Source: Paraburkholderia aromaticivorans (lineage in GTDB: Bacteria; Pseudomonadota; Gammaproteobacteria; Burkholderiales; Burkholderiaceae). Taken from it: a stretch of 64,000 bases of DNA. Below are positions 10,395 to 19,195 of the stretch, piece by piece (within the stretch, counting starts at the first letter, position 1; each line of letters opens with the position of its first letter). Made by a program: the position numbers and the translations under genes. The notes beneath the pieces were generated by a model. That model was given only the letters and a program-made list of their open reading frames with translations, was not told the origin of the DNA and made no database searches. The stretch is from the NCBI RefSeq assembly GCF_012689525.1, contig NZ_CP051515.1, forward strand, positions 3,224,001 through 3,288,000, in the 5' to 3' direction.

Positions 10395-11894
10395 TCAGCC
10401 GATATTGAAGTCGATACCCTGCGCGAGCGGCAACGCCGACGAGTAGTTGACCGTGTTGGTGGCGCGGCGCATATAGGCCTTCCACGCATCCGAACCCGAC
10501 TCGCGGCCGCCGCCGGTTTCCTTCTCGCCGCCGAACGCGCCGCCGATTTCCGCGCCGCTCGGTCCAATGTTGACGTTCGCAATGCCGCAGTCGCTGCCCG
10601 AGTCGGACAGGAAACGCTCCGCTTCGCGCAGATCGGTCGTGAACACGCACGACGACAGACCGTGCACCGCCGCGTTGTTCGCCTCGACTGCGTCGGCGAA
10701 ATCGGTGTAGCGCAACACGTAGAGAATCGGCGCGAAGGTTTCCTTCAGCACCACCGACGTTTGCGAAGGCATTTCGACGATCGCCGGACGCACGTAGTAG
10801 CCGTTTTCATAGCCCTTCACGTCGACGCGTTCGCCGCCGAACACCTTGCCGCCTTCGGCCGTGGCCTGTTGCAGCGCTTCCTGCATGCGGCCATACGATT
10901 GCTTGTCGATCAGCGGGCCCATCAACGTGCCCTTTTCGAGCGGGTTGCCGATCGGCACCTTGCTGTACAACTGCGTCAGACGCTCGATGGTTTTGTCGTA
11001 CACGCTCTCGTGCACGAACAACCGGCGCAGCGACGTGCAACGCTGACCCGCCGTGCCCACCGCCGAAAACAGAATGCCGCGCATGGCGAGTTCGTGATCC
11101 GCCGTTTGCGTGACGATGCCCGCGTTGTTGCCGCCGAGTTCGAGCAACGAGCGGCCGAAGCGCTTCGCCACTTCCACGCCGACCGTGCGGCCCATTTCCG
11201 TGCTGCCCGTCGCGCTGACGATCGACGCGCGCGGATCGGCTACAAGCTTCGCGCCCACGTCGCGGCCGCCGTTGATCAAGGCGGTGAGGCCGGCCGGCGC
11301 GTCGCCGAATTCCTGCAATGCCTCGGTGAGAATCTGATTGACGGCGAGCGCGGTGAGCGGCGTCTTTTCCGACGGCTTCCAGATCACCGCATTGCCGCAG
11401 ACCAGCGCGAGCGCCGCATTCCACGACCACACCGCGGCCGGAAAATTGAACGCCGAGATCACGACGCACGTGCCCATGGGATGCCACGTCTCCGCCATGC
11501 GATGCCCCGGACGCTCCGAGGCGATCGTCAGGCCGTACAGCTGACGCGACAGACCGACCGCGAAATCGCAGATGTCGATCATTTCCTGCACTTCGCCCAT
11601 GCCTTCCTGAAGAATCTTGCCGGTCTCGAGCGTGATGATGCTGCCCAGCGCCTGCTTCTTCTCGCGCAGACGGTTGCCCAGCAGACGCACCAGTTCGCCG
11701 CGCCGCGGCGCCGGCACGTTGCGCCAGGCGGTGTACGCCTCTTTCGCCTGGGCAAGGGCCGTGTCGACTTCCGCCACCGTGTTGCTGGCCACGCGGCCGA
11801 TGAGGTCGCCGGTGATGGGCGAATGAACCGCGATGTCGCCGGCTTGCGCCGCGTGGGCGATGCCGAGGTCAGCGAGGATGGTGGAAGCGTCCAT
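10395..11894 (-). CDS. amaB: L-piperidine-6-carboxylate/aminoadipate-semialdehyde dehydrogenase (ALDH7)
   Basis: NAD-dependent aldehyde dehydrogenase of the antiquitin (ALDH7) group, 499 residues. It would oxidise 2-aminoadipate 6-semialdehyde, in equilibrium with piperideine-6-carboxylate, to 2-aminoadipate. Visible features are the substrate-channel AFNFPAAVWSWNAALALVCG, cofactor residues in WKPSEKTPLTA, SATGSTEMGR, the general base Glu in LLELGGNNAG and the catalytic Cys in GTAGQRCTSLRR. The C-terminal IGPSGAEIGGAFGGEKETGG is typical of ALDH7. The start at 11894 has AAGGGAT upstream; upstream in-frame codons look non-coding. It is first in a co-directional unit with the FAD oxidase and aminotransferase. 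The gene symbol follows P. putida usage. Confidence 0.87.
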   Translation of the reverse strand: MDASTILADLGIAHAAQAGDIAVHSPITGDLIGRVASNTVAEVDTALAQAKEAYTAWRNVPAPRRGELVRLLGNRLREKKQALGSIITLETGKILQEGMGEVQEMIDICDFAVGLSRQLYGLTIASERPGHRMAETWHPMGTCVVISAFNFPAAVWSWNAALALVCGNAVIWKPSEKTPLTALAVNQILTEALQEFGDAPAGLTALINGGRDVGAKLVADPRASIVSATGSTEMGRTVGVEVAKRFGRSLLELGGNNAGIVTQTADHELAMRGILFSAVGTAGQRCTSLRRLFVHESVYDKTIERLTQLYSKVPIGNPLEKGTLMGPLIDKQSYGRMQEALQQATAEGGKVFGGERVDVKGYENGYYVRPAIVEMPSQTSVVLKETFAPILYVLRYTDFADAVEANNAAVHGLSSCVFTTDLREAERFLSDSGSDCGIANVNIGPSGAEIGGAFGGEKETGGGRESGSDAWKAYMRRATNTVNYSSALPLAQGIDFNIG

Positions 11895-12226
11895 GAGGAT
11901 CCCTTTAATTTCCGATGCGAAACAAGAGTAAGTTCGGAAACTATACACGCGGGCTTTTGTGGCGGCAAGGGTATTTGCCCGGAGCCGGCTAGGCGAAAGC
12001 TCGGAAAGGCTTGCTGAGCCTATACGGGTCGGTCTGCCGAATCGACTGTGTGGAGTCTTCGCCGGCGCCGGCATCAACCCGCGCCCGCACGCCGACTCTG
12101 TCTCACTAGTTTCTTATTGGAAATAAGTAGCGCCTCTAAGAAAGGGCATCCGGAACAGCATCTGCGCCGGCCGCATGAGCGTTACGGAACCGATGGCGCG
12201 CGACTCAACGCCGGCGAATATTGACC
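11895..12226. other. Intergenic region upstream of the ALDH7 gene
   Basis: A 332-bp stretch between the LysR gene's 3' end and the dehydrogenase start. Its AT-rich centre (12105-12135) contains the inverted repeat listed separately, and it must carry the promoter of the catabolic unit. No gene was seen. Confidence 0.55.
12113..12127. promoter_or_regulatory. Candidate regulator-binding dyad
   Basis: CTTATTGGAAATAAG is a perfect 6-bp inverted repeat (CTTATT/AATAAG) around a 3-bp centre, in the only AT-rich part of the gap about 220 bp upstream of the ALDH7 start. The adjacent LysR protein is the obvious candidate ligand. The site is a sequence observation; binding is inferred. Confidence 0.35.
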
Positions 12227-13114
12227 TTAAACGCCCGCCATCAGCCGGTCGACCAGCACACGCGCGAACGGCGGCAGGTCCTTGAGGCTGCGCACGCAGA
12301 TCTTGAGCTTGCGTTCAGCCCAAGGGTCGTTCAGTCCGACCGTGGCGATCTGCATCGTCTTCTCGTGCCGCAGCGCGACCGATTCCGGCACGATGCCGAT
12401 GCCCACGCCCGCTTCGATCATCCGGCAAGCGGCTTCGAAGTTGCCGACCTGGATGCGCAGTTTCAGCCGCGCGCCGAGCGCATCGGCGGCACTGGTGATG
12501 AACGCGTGGATCGCGCTCGACGTCGGCAAGCTCACGAAATTGGCCGTGAGCACTTGCGCAAAGTCCACCGACGACAGACGAGCCATCGGATGATCGCGCG
12601 ACGTGACCAGCACGAGCCGGTCGTCGCGATACGGCAGCATTTCCAGATGCTCCGCATGCACATTGCCCGCGACGATGCCGATATCCGTCGCGCTATCCGC
12701 CACGCCTTTGACGATTTCGCCGCTCAGCACTTCGCGCAGATCGATGTTGACGTCCGGATGATCGCGCAAAAAATGGCTCAGCACGGCCGGCATGAACTCG
12801 CTGATCGCGGTGGTGTTGGCCCAGATGCGCACGTGTCCCTTGATGCCTTCGCCGTACTCCTGCATGTCGCCGGCCAGATGCTCGACCCGTTCGAGCACGA
12901 GCCGCGCGTGATGCACGAAGGCTTCGCCCGCGGGCGTCAGCGTCACGCCCTGGCTGGTGCGATAAAGCAGCTTGAAACCCAGTTGTTCCTCGAGATTCTT
13001 GACCCGGTTGCTTGCCGCCGGCGCCGACAGATGCGAGCGCTCCGCGGCGCGCGCCAGATTTTGCGTGTCGGCGATATTGAGGAGCAGACGCAAGTCCACG
13101 AAATCGAAATGCAT
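12227..13114 (-). CDS. LysR-family transcriptional regulator
   Basis: Typical LysR protein of 295 residues starting MHFDFVDLRLLL. The N-terminal winged helix-turn-helix covers about residues 1-60, with ARAAERSHLSAPAASNRVK as recognition region and RTSQGVTLTPAGEAF following. The substrate-binding domain is complete and ends with PFARVLVDRLMAGV. The start at 13114 was chosen because homology begins there; in-frame codons further upstream do not look like LysR sequence. Being just upstream of and co-directional with the ALDH7/FAD-oxidase genes, it is a likely regulator of amino-acid catabolism. The ligand is unknown. Confidence 0.9.
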   Translation of the reverse strand: MHFDFVDLRLLLNIADTQNLARAAERSHLSAPAASNRVKNLEEQLGFKLLYRTSQGVTLTPAGEAFVHHARLVLERVEHLAGDMQEYGEGIKGHVRIWANTTAISEFMPAVLSHFLRDHPDVNIDLREVLSGEIVKGVADSATDIGIVAGNVHAEHLEMLPYRDDRLVLVTSRDHPMARLSSVDFAQVLTANFVSLPTSSAIHAFITSAADALGARLKLRIQVGNFEAACRMIEAGVGIGIVPESVALRHEKTMQIATVGLNDPWAERKLKICVRSLKDLPPFARVLVDRLMAGV

Positions 13115-13562
13115 GATGAAGGCCTGGGTTGAAGCGCCGCTGGGCGCTCGCAAGACAAAGGCCAATCTTAACCGGGCGTGAAGGAAGTGCCAGACGGTTT
13201 CGGCAGAACCGCCGGTCTCGTCGGCAACCACATGCATTGGACGCAGCGATGCAGATAAGCGTTGAATCGCTTATCGCGCGCGCCGATCGCCACGCTTGAA
13301 TCGGGGCGCGTCCTCATCAAGTCCTTGCAATGCGACTCGCGTAACCCGACCCACACTGCCGCGCTGAACAGATTCTCTGCGGCGCTTCCAAGCTCCCCGC
13401 AAGACACGCTCACACGGTGTCGCGCATCACCGGGCACGGCACTTGCTTAAACGTGCGGCTCGACAGGACGAGAGCGCATGGCGATTAGCCCGCGTCCGTG
13501 TCAAGGCTGGCGCCACGAATACCCGAGGCCCAGTCCAACCGAACATTTCGGGCATAAGCATT
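13115..13562. other. Intergenic region between divergent LysR and response-regulator genes
   Basis: This 448-bp gap must hold the two divergent promoters. The open frames in it have no convincing start signal or recognisable product. No strong hairpin or repeat was seen. Confidence 0.5.
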
Positions 13563-13931
13563 ATGAGTCGCGTATTACTGGTCGATGACCAACCCGAGGC
13601 ATTGTCCGCGCTGCGCGCCGTGCTGGTCGGCCGTGGTTACACGGTCGCCACGGCGGCGGATGGCGCCGAAGCTTTTGAACGACTGCAACGCACGCGCGTC
13701 AGCGCGGTGGTGTGCGACTGGCGCATGCCCAACATGGATGGCGTCGAACTGATCGAATCGATGCAGGCACGCAGTGAACTGGCTTCCGTCCCCGTCATTC
13801 TGACGAGCGGCAGCGGCGAAGCGCCCGCCTTGCCCGTCAAAGGCTTTCTCAGGAAACCATTCGCGCTGGACAAGCTGCTCTCGTTGCTGGCTGAATGCGA
13901 AAGCGATGCGGCGATGCCGGCCGTCTGCTGA
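13563..13931 (+). CDS. Single-domain response regulator (CheY-like receiver)
   Basis: Stand-alone receiver domain of 122 residues with no output domain. The acidic pair is in VLLVDDQPEAL (Asp8/Asp9) and the phospho-acceptor is Asp52 in VVCDWRMPNMDGVELI. The conserved Thr/Ser is in VILTSGSGE and the Lys in KGFLRKPFALDKL. The start at 13563 is where the receiver fold begins; no clear ribosome site precedes it. No cognate kinase lies next to it, the nearest being the hybrid kinase at 45202-46860. It could act in chemotaxis or phosphorelay through protein contacts. Confidence 0.88.
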   Translation: MSRVLLVDDQPEALSALRAVLVGRGYTVATAADGAEAFERLQRTRVSAVVCDWRMPNMDGVELIESMQARSELASVPVILTSGSGEAPALPVKGFLRKPFALDKLLSLLAECESDAAMPAVC

Positions 13932-13944
13932 ACGCTTTACGGCC

Positions 13945-13975
13945 GCTGGCGAGCGTCGTCGATACGCTCGCCAGC
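13945..13975. terminator. Perfect hairpin between convergent genes
   Basis: GCTGGCGAGCG (13945-13955) pairs fully with CGCTCGCCAGC (13965-13975), an 11-bp GC-rich stem 13 bp after the response-regulator stop. No T-run follows on either strand. It may act as a bidirectional or 3'-end-stabilising structure between the response regulator and the convergent MFS gene. Confidence 0.45.
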
Positions 13976-14108
13976 TAGAATCGCGCACAAAAGCGGGGCA
14001 CGCGCTGGGTTCGCGAGCGCAGTCGTGCGGCATCGAGGTGCGGTTCCTTTGCAGCGCGATCGCATCTGAAACCGCGAATCGACGGACCGCGCTCACGTGG
14101 TCAACGGC

Positions 14109-15503
14109 CTATGCCGACTTCTCAAACAACTCTCCGGCCGGCGTCAGATCGGAATCGGGCGAGATGTCCTCGAGCGTCTGCTGACTCGTTTCGATCCGCA
14201 GCGCGAGGATCGCCACGCTCAGCAACAGCAGAACTCCGCCGACCATCGTCAGCACGCCCGTCACGCCGAAGTGCGTGTACAACAGCAGCGCCACATAAGG
14301 CGTCGACATGGAGGCGGCGCGTCCGCAGGTGCCGGCGACACCCGTCCCCCGCAACCGATGCGCGGTCGGAAACAACTCCGGGATATAGCCGAACAATCCG
14401 AGCGTGCAAACCGTATAGATCGCCGTCACCAGCGCGAACCCCACGACGGAAATCGCCGCTGGCGCCCGCATCTGCACGTACACGAACCCGAGCGCGATCG
14501 TCACGAACGAGAACAGCACGATGCCGTTACGCCGGCCGATCCGGTCCGTGACCAGATACCCGACCACCGCGCCAGCCGGTGCGCCGAACGACATCAACAG
14601 TACGAATCCCAGCGACTGGACGATCGTCAGTCCTTCTTTGACGAAGAACGTCGGCAACCACGCGACGAATCCATACAGCGACATGTTGATCGCCATGCAG
14701 GTGAGCGCCGCCACCAGCGTGCGGCCGATCATGCCGCGCGCGAACAGCGCGGAGAACGGCGCGGCCGGCACCTCGTGACTCATCACGCGCACCACTGGCG
14801 GCAACTTGCCGACCCGCGCCTCGACCTGCCGCTCGATCGCCGACACCGTTGCCTCCGCTTCGTCGAGCCGTCCGACCGTCTCCAGCCAGCGCGGCGATTC
14901 CGGCATCCGATGGCGCAGAAACCACACGACGAGCGCACCGATCCCGGCAATCGCAAACATATAACGCCAGCCGAGATGCGGAATCACCCAGTAGCCGATC
15001 GCGGTCGCGCCGAGCAGGCCGGAATTGATGATCAACGCGAGCAGCGAAGTCCAGCGTCCGCGCGTGGCCGGCGGCACGAATTCGCACAGCGTCCCGGCCG
15101 CCACCACCAGTTCGGCGCCGAGCCCCACGCCCATGATGAAACGCAGCAGGATCAGCCAGTAGATATTCGGCGCGAAACACGCGGCGATCGACGCGAGACC
15201 GAAGATCGCCAGGTTCGCCTGATACGAATAACGCCGGCCGAAGCGGTCGCCGAGATAACCGGACAGACCCGCGCCGATCATCATGCCCATGAAAGTCGCG
15301 GAGATGAAAAACGAGCCGAGCCGCAGATCGGTGAAGCCGCTCTTGATCATCGCGGCTAACGCGCCGTTGGCGAGATAGATATCGAATGCGTCGAGGAAAG
15401 CGCCCGCGCCGATCAGGCCGAGAATGTTCCAGTGAAAACGGCTGATGGGCAAGCGATCGAGCCGCGCCCCGGAATTGACGGTTGCCAAATTGTGTCTCCT
15501 CAT
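14109..15503 (-). CDS. MFS transporter, probable itaconate/C5-dicarboxylate uptake
   Basis: Twelve-helix major facilitator, about 464 residues. It begins with a cytosolic tail, then FHWNILGLIGAGAFLDAFD, the loop 2-3 signature GYLGDRFGRR and the sugar/acid-porter motif PESPRWLETVGR after helix 6. VTDRIGRRNG is the second-half repeat of the signature. It is the last gene of an itaconate-type degradation operon and likely supplies the substrate; the P. aeruginosa locus uses a TRAP transporter instead. Start: ATG at 15503 overlaps an AGGAGA that is ideally spaced for a TTG at 15488, so translation may begin five codons later. Confidence 0.85.
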   Translation of the reverse strand: MRRHNLATVNSGARLDRLPISRFHWNILGLIGAGAFLDAFDIYLANGALAAMIKSGFTDLRLGSFFISATFMGMMIGAGLSGYLGDRFGRRYSYQANLAIFGLASIAACFAPNIYWLILLRFIMGVGLGAELVVAAGTLCEFVPPATRGRWTSLLALIINSGLLGATAIGYWVIPHLGWRYMFAIAGIGALVVWFLRHRMPESPRWLETVGRLDEAEATVSAIERQVEARVGKLPPVVRVMSHEVPAAPFSALFARGMIGRTLVAALTCMAINMSLYGFVAWLPTFFVKEGLTIVQSLGFVLLMSFGAPAGAVVGYLVTDRIGRRNGIVLFSFVTIALGFVYVQMRAPAAISVVGFALVTAIYTVCTLGLFGYIPELFPTAHRLRGTGVAGTCGRAASMSTPYVALLLYTHFGVTGVLTMVGGVLLLLSVAILALRIETSQQTLEDISPDSDLTPAGELFEKSA

Positions 15504-15732
15504 GGTCTGCGCGCGGCTGGACCGCGCACGCAAAACAGTGATGCATGGCTGTCTTTTTATGGCGACGGCTCTATGCATGGTCTAGAGTCACGCGGCGCGA
15601 GTGCGCCCCTCCGCGTGACGTCAAGATTGCGTCACGCCGCGTCTTCAGGGAATTGGCATTATTGGAAGCCGATGTTTCGTCGCGGTTAATGGACAACCCG
15701 CAGCCATGTTTTGGCGATGCGCTGACCGCAGC

Positions 15733-16545
15733 CTATGCGCCCGCGAGGATCCTTTGCGCCTTCAGGATCACCGGCATATCGACCATCTTGCCGTCCACCG
15801 CCACCGCCGCGCCGTGGCTCGTTTCCACCGCGGCCAGTACGCGTTGCGCCCATGCCTTGTCCGCGTCGCTCCACGCGTACGCGCGATGCACCGCATCGAT
15901 CTGCTTCGGATGAATGCACAGCTTGCCGCCGAAGCCGAAGCGTCGGCCGCGACGCGCGTCGGCTTCGATGGCGTCGGTATCGGTGATGGTGGTCGACACG
16001 CCGTCCACCGGCGCGCCGATTCCGGCAAGCCGCGAAGCCAGCACGATCTGTGAGCGGAACAGATGCAGTTCCTCGCCATCGCCATCGATACCGAGATCGA
16101 TCTGAAAATCCAGCGTGCCGAACACGATGCGCTGCACGCGCGGCGCGGCGCACAACACCGCGAGGCTCGCAAACCCACGCGCCGTTTCAACGATCGGCAA
16201 CACGCTCAATGTGGCATGCGCCGTCGCCAGCACGGCTTCGATCTGTTCACGCGTCTCCGCTTTAGGCAACACGATCCCGGCGACACCCGGCTGTCCGGCC
16301 AGCGCCGCGACGTCCCCGTTGAACCAGGGCGTGTCCGAGCCGTTGATGCGCACCCACGCGGGCCGTGATGCATCGCTCGATACAGCGGCTAGTACCGCCG
16401 CGCGCGCCGCCGGTTTTTCATCGGGCTGCACGGCATCTTCGAGATCGAGAATCACCGCGTCCGCGCCGGCCGCGTACGCTTTTTCGAAGCGCTCAGGACG
16501 GTTGCCCGGCACGAACAGATAGGAGCGCGGCAGTGCGGCGCTCAT
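15733..16545 (-). CDS. ccl: CitE-like lyase, probable (S)-citramalyl-CoA lyase
   Basis: HpcH/HpaI or citrate-lyase-beta TIM barrel, 270 residues. It should cleave citramalyl-CoA to acetyl-CoA and pyruvate, the last step of itaconate breakdown. Hallmarks are RSYLFVPGNRPERFEKA at the N-terminus, the Mg-binding VILDLEDAVQ, IVLPKAETREQI, the Glu in LPIVETARGF, the Asp in FGTLDFQIDLG and GFGGKLCIHPKQI near the end. The start at 16545 overlaps the stop of the MmgE/PrpD gene (ATGA). Neighbouring CoA-transferase and MaoC genes match the order of the P. aeruginosa itaconate cluster, which favours citramalyl-CoA over malyl-CoA. Confidence 0.85.
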   Translation of the reverse strand: MSAALPRSYLFVPGNRPERFEKAYAAGADAVILDLEDAVQPDEKPAARAAVLAAVSSDASRPAWVRINGSDTPWFNGDVAALAGQPGVAGIVLPKAETREQIEAVLATAHATLSVLPIVETARGFASLAVLCAAPRVQRIVFGTLDFQIDLGIDGDGEELHLFRSQIVLASRLAGIGAPVDGVSTTITDTDAIEADARRGRRFGFGGKLCIHPKQIDAVHRAYAWSDADKAWAQRVLAAVETSHGAAVAVDGKMVDMPVILKAQRILAGA

Positions 16546-17930
16546 GCGGCCACCGTCGCGTTGGACTCTGCTTCGAACACCGACCCGACCTGCGTTTGGC
16601 CCACAATCTGCCATGCGTTGCCGAGCAATCGCGCGGCCTCGCCTTCGGTGGCCGCGCCCGAAAATGCCGCCAGCCGATGCAGCTTGGTGGCAATCTCATC
16701 GCGCGACAGCGTATTGCCTGGGTCGCCTTTCGGTTCGTCGACGCGGCCCTTGAACGTGCGGCCGTCGGTGGTCGTGACCGTCACCTTGCCGATCCAGCGC
16801 GCGGGATAAGCGGCGTCCACTTCGGCGTCGAAAGCCATCTCGACGTTGTCGCGAAAGGCGGCGATCGCATCGGCGTCGAAACCTTGCTCGAATTCGGTCA
16901 CGCCCGCATAACCGTGATGCGCGACGAGTCCCAACACCGTGCCCATGTTGAACTTCGCCTGATGAACGGTGCGCGGCGTGACGACCGCGCCGAGCACATC
17001 GATTGCGCCTTGATGGACGTGCGCCACGACCTTCGCGATATCGCGCGGGGCGAGACGGTGTTCCTGCACCACGGCGAGCAACGCGTCGGCGGCGGGATGC
17101 GTGTGACGGCACGCCGCGTGATACTTGAACGACGTCTCCGCCGTCGCCCACCGGCTACCCAGGCGGTCGACGAGACGCGCGGGATCCGCGTCGCTCGACA
17201 TGCCTGCCGCCATGCCTTGCGCGCCTTCGAGAATGTGCGTCGCGCCCTTGAAGCCGTCGGCTGCAAGCTGTGCGGCCATCAGTCCGCTGGCCGCCGCCAT
17301 GGCCGTGTGCAGTTGCTTCGAGTCGGCGGCATCGCGCAGAAACTCCCACAGGCCGCTTGCCTGCGTGCCTGCCGAGCCGAACGCGTCGAGCATTTGCATC
17401 GGCGACAAACCGAGCAGCCGTCCCGCTGTTGCAGCCGCCGCCACCGTGCCCGCCGTACCCGTGGTGTGAAACACCTTGTAGTGCGAGCGCCCCAAAAATT
17501 CGCCGATGCGGATGCCGACTTCATAGCCCGCGACCGCCGCCGCGATCAAGTCGCGCCCTGACTTGCGATGCGCCTGCGCCAGCGCAAGCGCCACCGGAAA
17601 CACGACCGTCGCGGGATGAAACACCGAGCCGTTGTGCACGTCGTCCTGCTCGGCGAAGTGCGACGCCGCGCCGTTGATCATCGCCGCGAAATACGGCGTG
17701 GTGCGGCTGCGGTCGATCAACACTTCGCACGGGCCGTCGTTCGATGCGCCGCCGGCCTGGCGGGCGAAGCGCGCGATCGTCTCGACCGGCCGCGCGCCTT
17801 TGCCGGCCAACGCCGAGCCGAGCCAGTCGACATACAGGTTGACGGTGCGCTCCACCACCGCGTGCGGAATGCTGTCGAAGTCGAGCTGAGCGGCGAAGGT
17901 GGCAAGCGTCAGACTGGGATGGTCGTTCAT
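16542..17930 (-). CDS. MmgE/PrpD family protein
   Basis: MmgE/PrpD-fold protein of 462 residues, homologous to 2-methylcitrate dehydratase and cis-aconitate decarboxylase. Recognisable parts are YVDWLGSALAGKG, AAMINGAASHFAEQDDVHNG, HPATVVFPVALALAQ, the DLIAAAVAGYEVGIRIG helix and SFKYHAACRHTHPAADALL. It lies in the itaconate-type operon where P. aeruginosa has the MmgE/PrpD gene PA0881. Its reaction there is not established; hydration or isomerisation of a C5-C6 diacid (itaconate, mesaconate, citramalate) is a reasonable guess. It overlaps the lyase gene by 4 bp. Confidence 0.85.
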   Translation of the reverse strand: MNDHPSLTLATFAAQLDFDSIPHAVVERTVNLYVDWLGSALAGKGARPVETIARFARQAGGASNDGPCEVLIDRSRTTPYFAAMINGAASHFAEQDDVHNGSVFHPATVVFPVALALAQAHRKSGRDLIAAAVAGYEVGIRIGEFLGRSHYKVFHTTGTAGTVAAAATAGRLLGLSPMQMLDAFGSAGTQASGLWEFLRDAADSKQLHTAMAAASGLMAAQLAADGFKGATHILEGAQGMAAGMSSDADPARLVDRLGSRWATAETSFKYHAACRHTHPAADALLAVVQEHRLAPRDIAKVVAHVHQGAIDVLGAVVTPRTVHQAKFNMGTVLGLVAHHGYAGVTEFEQGFDADAIAAFRDNVEMAFDAEVDAAYPARWIGKVTVTTTDGRTFKGRVDEPKGDPGNTLSRDEIATKLHRLAAFSGAATEGEAARLLGNAWQIVGQTQVGSVFEAESNATVAA

Positions 17931-17998
17931 GATGAGGTCGCTTCGTATTCGTTCAGGTCGCCGGCGTGGCGTCGTTCACGCGCCGGCACAGGAAACAT

Positions 17999-19177
17999 TC
18001 AGATCGTGCCGGCGGCTCGCAGCGCGTCGATACGCGCGCTGTCGTAGCCGAGTTCGCGCAGGATCGCGTCGGTGTGCTCACCGAGCGCGGGAACCGGGTC
18101 CATGCGCGGCTCGACATCCGTCGGCAAACCCGGCGGCAACAAGGCGGGCACCACGCCCGCCGCCGTGCCGACTTCATGCCAGCGCTCGCGCGCCTTCAAT
18201 TGCGGATGCGCCCACACATCGCCGAGCGAGTTCATTTGCGCGTTGGCGATGCCGGCGCTATCGAGCCGTTCGATGACCTGCGCCGCGCTCAGCTTCGCAA
18301 AGGCCGCGACGATCACCTCGCGCAAGGCGTCACGCGCCGACGTGCGTTTCGAGTTCGAGTTGAAGCGCTCGTCGGTAGCGAGTTCCGGCTGCATCAATAC
18401 ACGTTCACAAAAGAGCTTCCATTCGCGTTCGTTTTGCAGACCTAGCATCACCGTCTTGCCGTCACCGGCGGGGAACGGTCCGTATGGGTAGATCGTGGCG
18501 TGCGCCGCGCCGGAGAGCGCGGGCGGCGTTTGACCGTCGATCGCGTAATAGAGCGGATAACCCATCCACTCGACCATGCTCTCCAGCATCGACACGTCGA
18601 TGCGGCAACCGCGCCCCGTGCGGCCACGCATCAGCAGCGCACTCAAAATGTTCGAGTACGCGTACATGCCGGCCGCAATATCCGCAATCGAACATCCGGC
18701 CTTGGCCGGCTCGCCCGGCGAACCGGTGATCGACAGAAAACCCGATTCGCTCTGGATCAGCAGGTCGTAGGCTTTCTTGTCGCGGTACGGGCCGTCGGAA
18801 CCATAGCCGGAAATATCGCAGACGATCAGCTTCGGATACTTCTTGCTCAGCGTGTCGTAACCGAGACCGAGCCGGTCCGCGGCACCGGGCGCGAGGTTCT
18901 GCACGAGTACGTCCGCGTGGGCGACCAAGGCGTCGAGAATCTCCGCCGCGGCAGGCTGTTTCAGATCGAGCGCAAGACTTTCCTTCGAGCGATTGGTCCA
19001 GACGAAATGCGATGACAGTCCATGCACGCGCTCGTCGTAGCCGCGCGCAAAGTCGCCGACGCCGGGCCGCTCGATCTTGATCACCCGCGCGCCGAGATCC
19101 GCGAGTTGACGCGTACAGAACGGCGCGGCGATCGCGTGTTCGAGCGTGACGACTTTGATACCGTCGAGTGGTCTCAT
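17999..19177 (-). CDS. ict: Class III CoA-transferase (CaiB/BaiF), probable itaconate CoA-transferase
   Basis: Formyl-CoA-transferase-family protein, 392 residues, that would move CoA from succinyl-CoA onto itaconate. Seen are the N-terminal PLDGIKVVTLEHAIAAPFCT, TNRSKESLALDLKQP, VLVQNLAPGAADRLGLGYD, the catalytic Asp in KKAYDLLIQSESGFLSITG, and the C-terminal ALGEHTDAILRELGYD. It sits 68 bp from the MmgE/PrpD gene and 18 bp after the acyl-CoA dehydrogenase gene. The fold is certain; the substrate is inferred from the operon. Confidence 0.85.
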   Translation of the reverse strand: MRPLDGIKVVTLEHAIAAPFCTRQLADLGARVIKIERPGVGDFARGYDERVHGLSSHFVWTNRSKESLALDLKQPAAAEILDALVAHADVLVQNLAPGAADRLGLGYDTLSKKYPKLIVCDISGYGSDGPYRDKKAYDLLIQSESGFLSITGSPGEPAKAGCSIADIAAGMYAYSNILSALLMRGRTGRGCRIDVSMLESMVEWMGYPLYYAIDGQTPPALSGAAHATIYPYGPFPAGDGKTVMLGLQNEREWKLFCERVLMQPELATDERFNSNSKRTSARDALREVIVAAFAKLSAAQVIERLDSAGIANAQMNSLGDVWAHPQLKARERWHEVGTAAGVVPALLPPGLPTDVEPRMDPVPALGEHTDAILRELGYDSARIDALRAAGTI

Positions 19178-19195
19178 GTTGTTGGCGCCCGAAGG

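Noticed and set aside
10176..12017. 613-codon plus-strand frame
   Set aside because: Antisense shadow of the ALDH7-type dehydrogenase, whose catalytic motifs are intact on the minus strand.
14097..15359. 420-codon plus-strand frame
   Set aside because: Antisense to a twelve-helix MFS transporter; composition (Arg, His, Gln) is that of a complementary-strand artefact.
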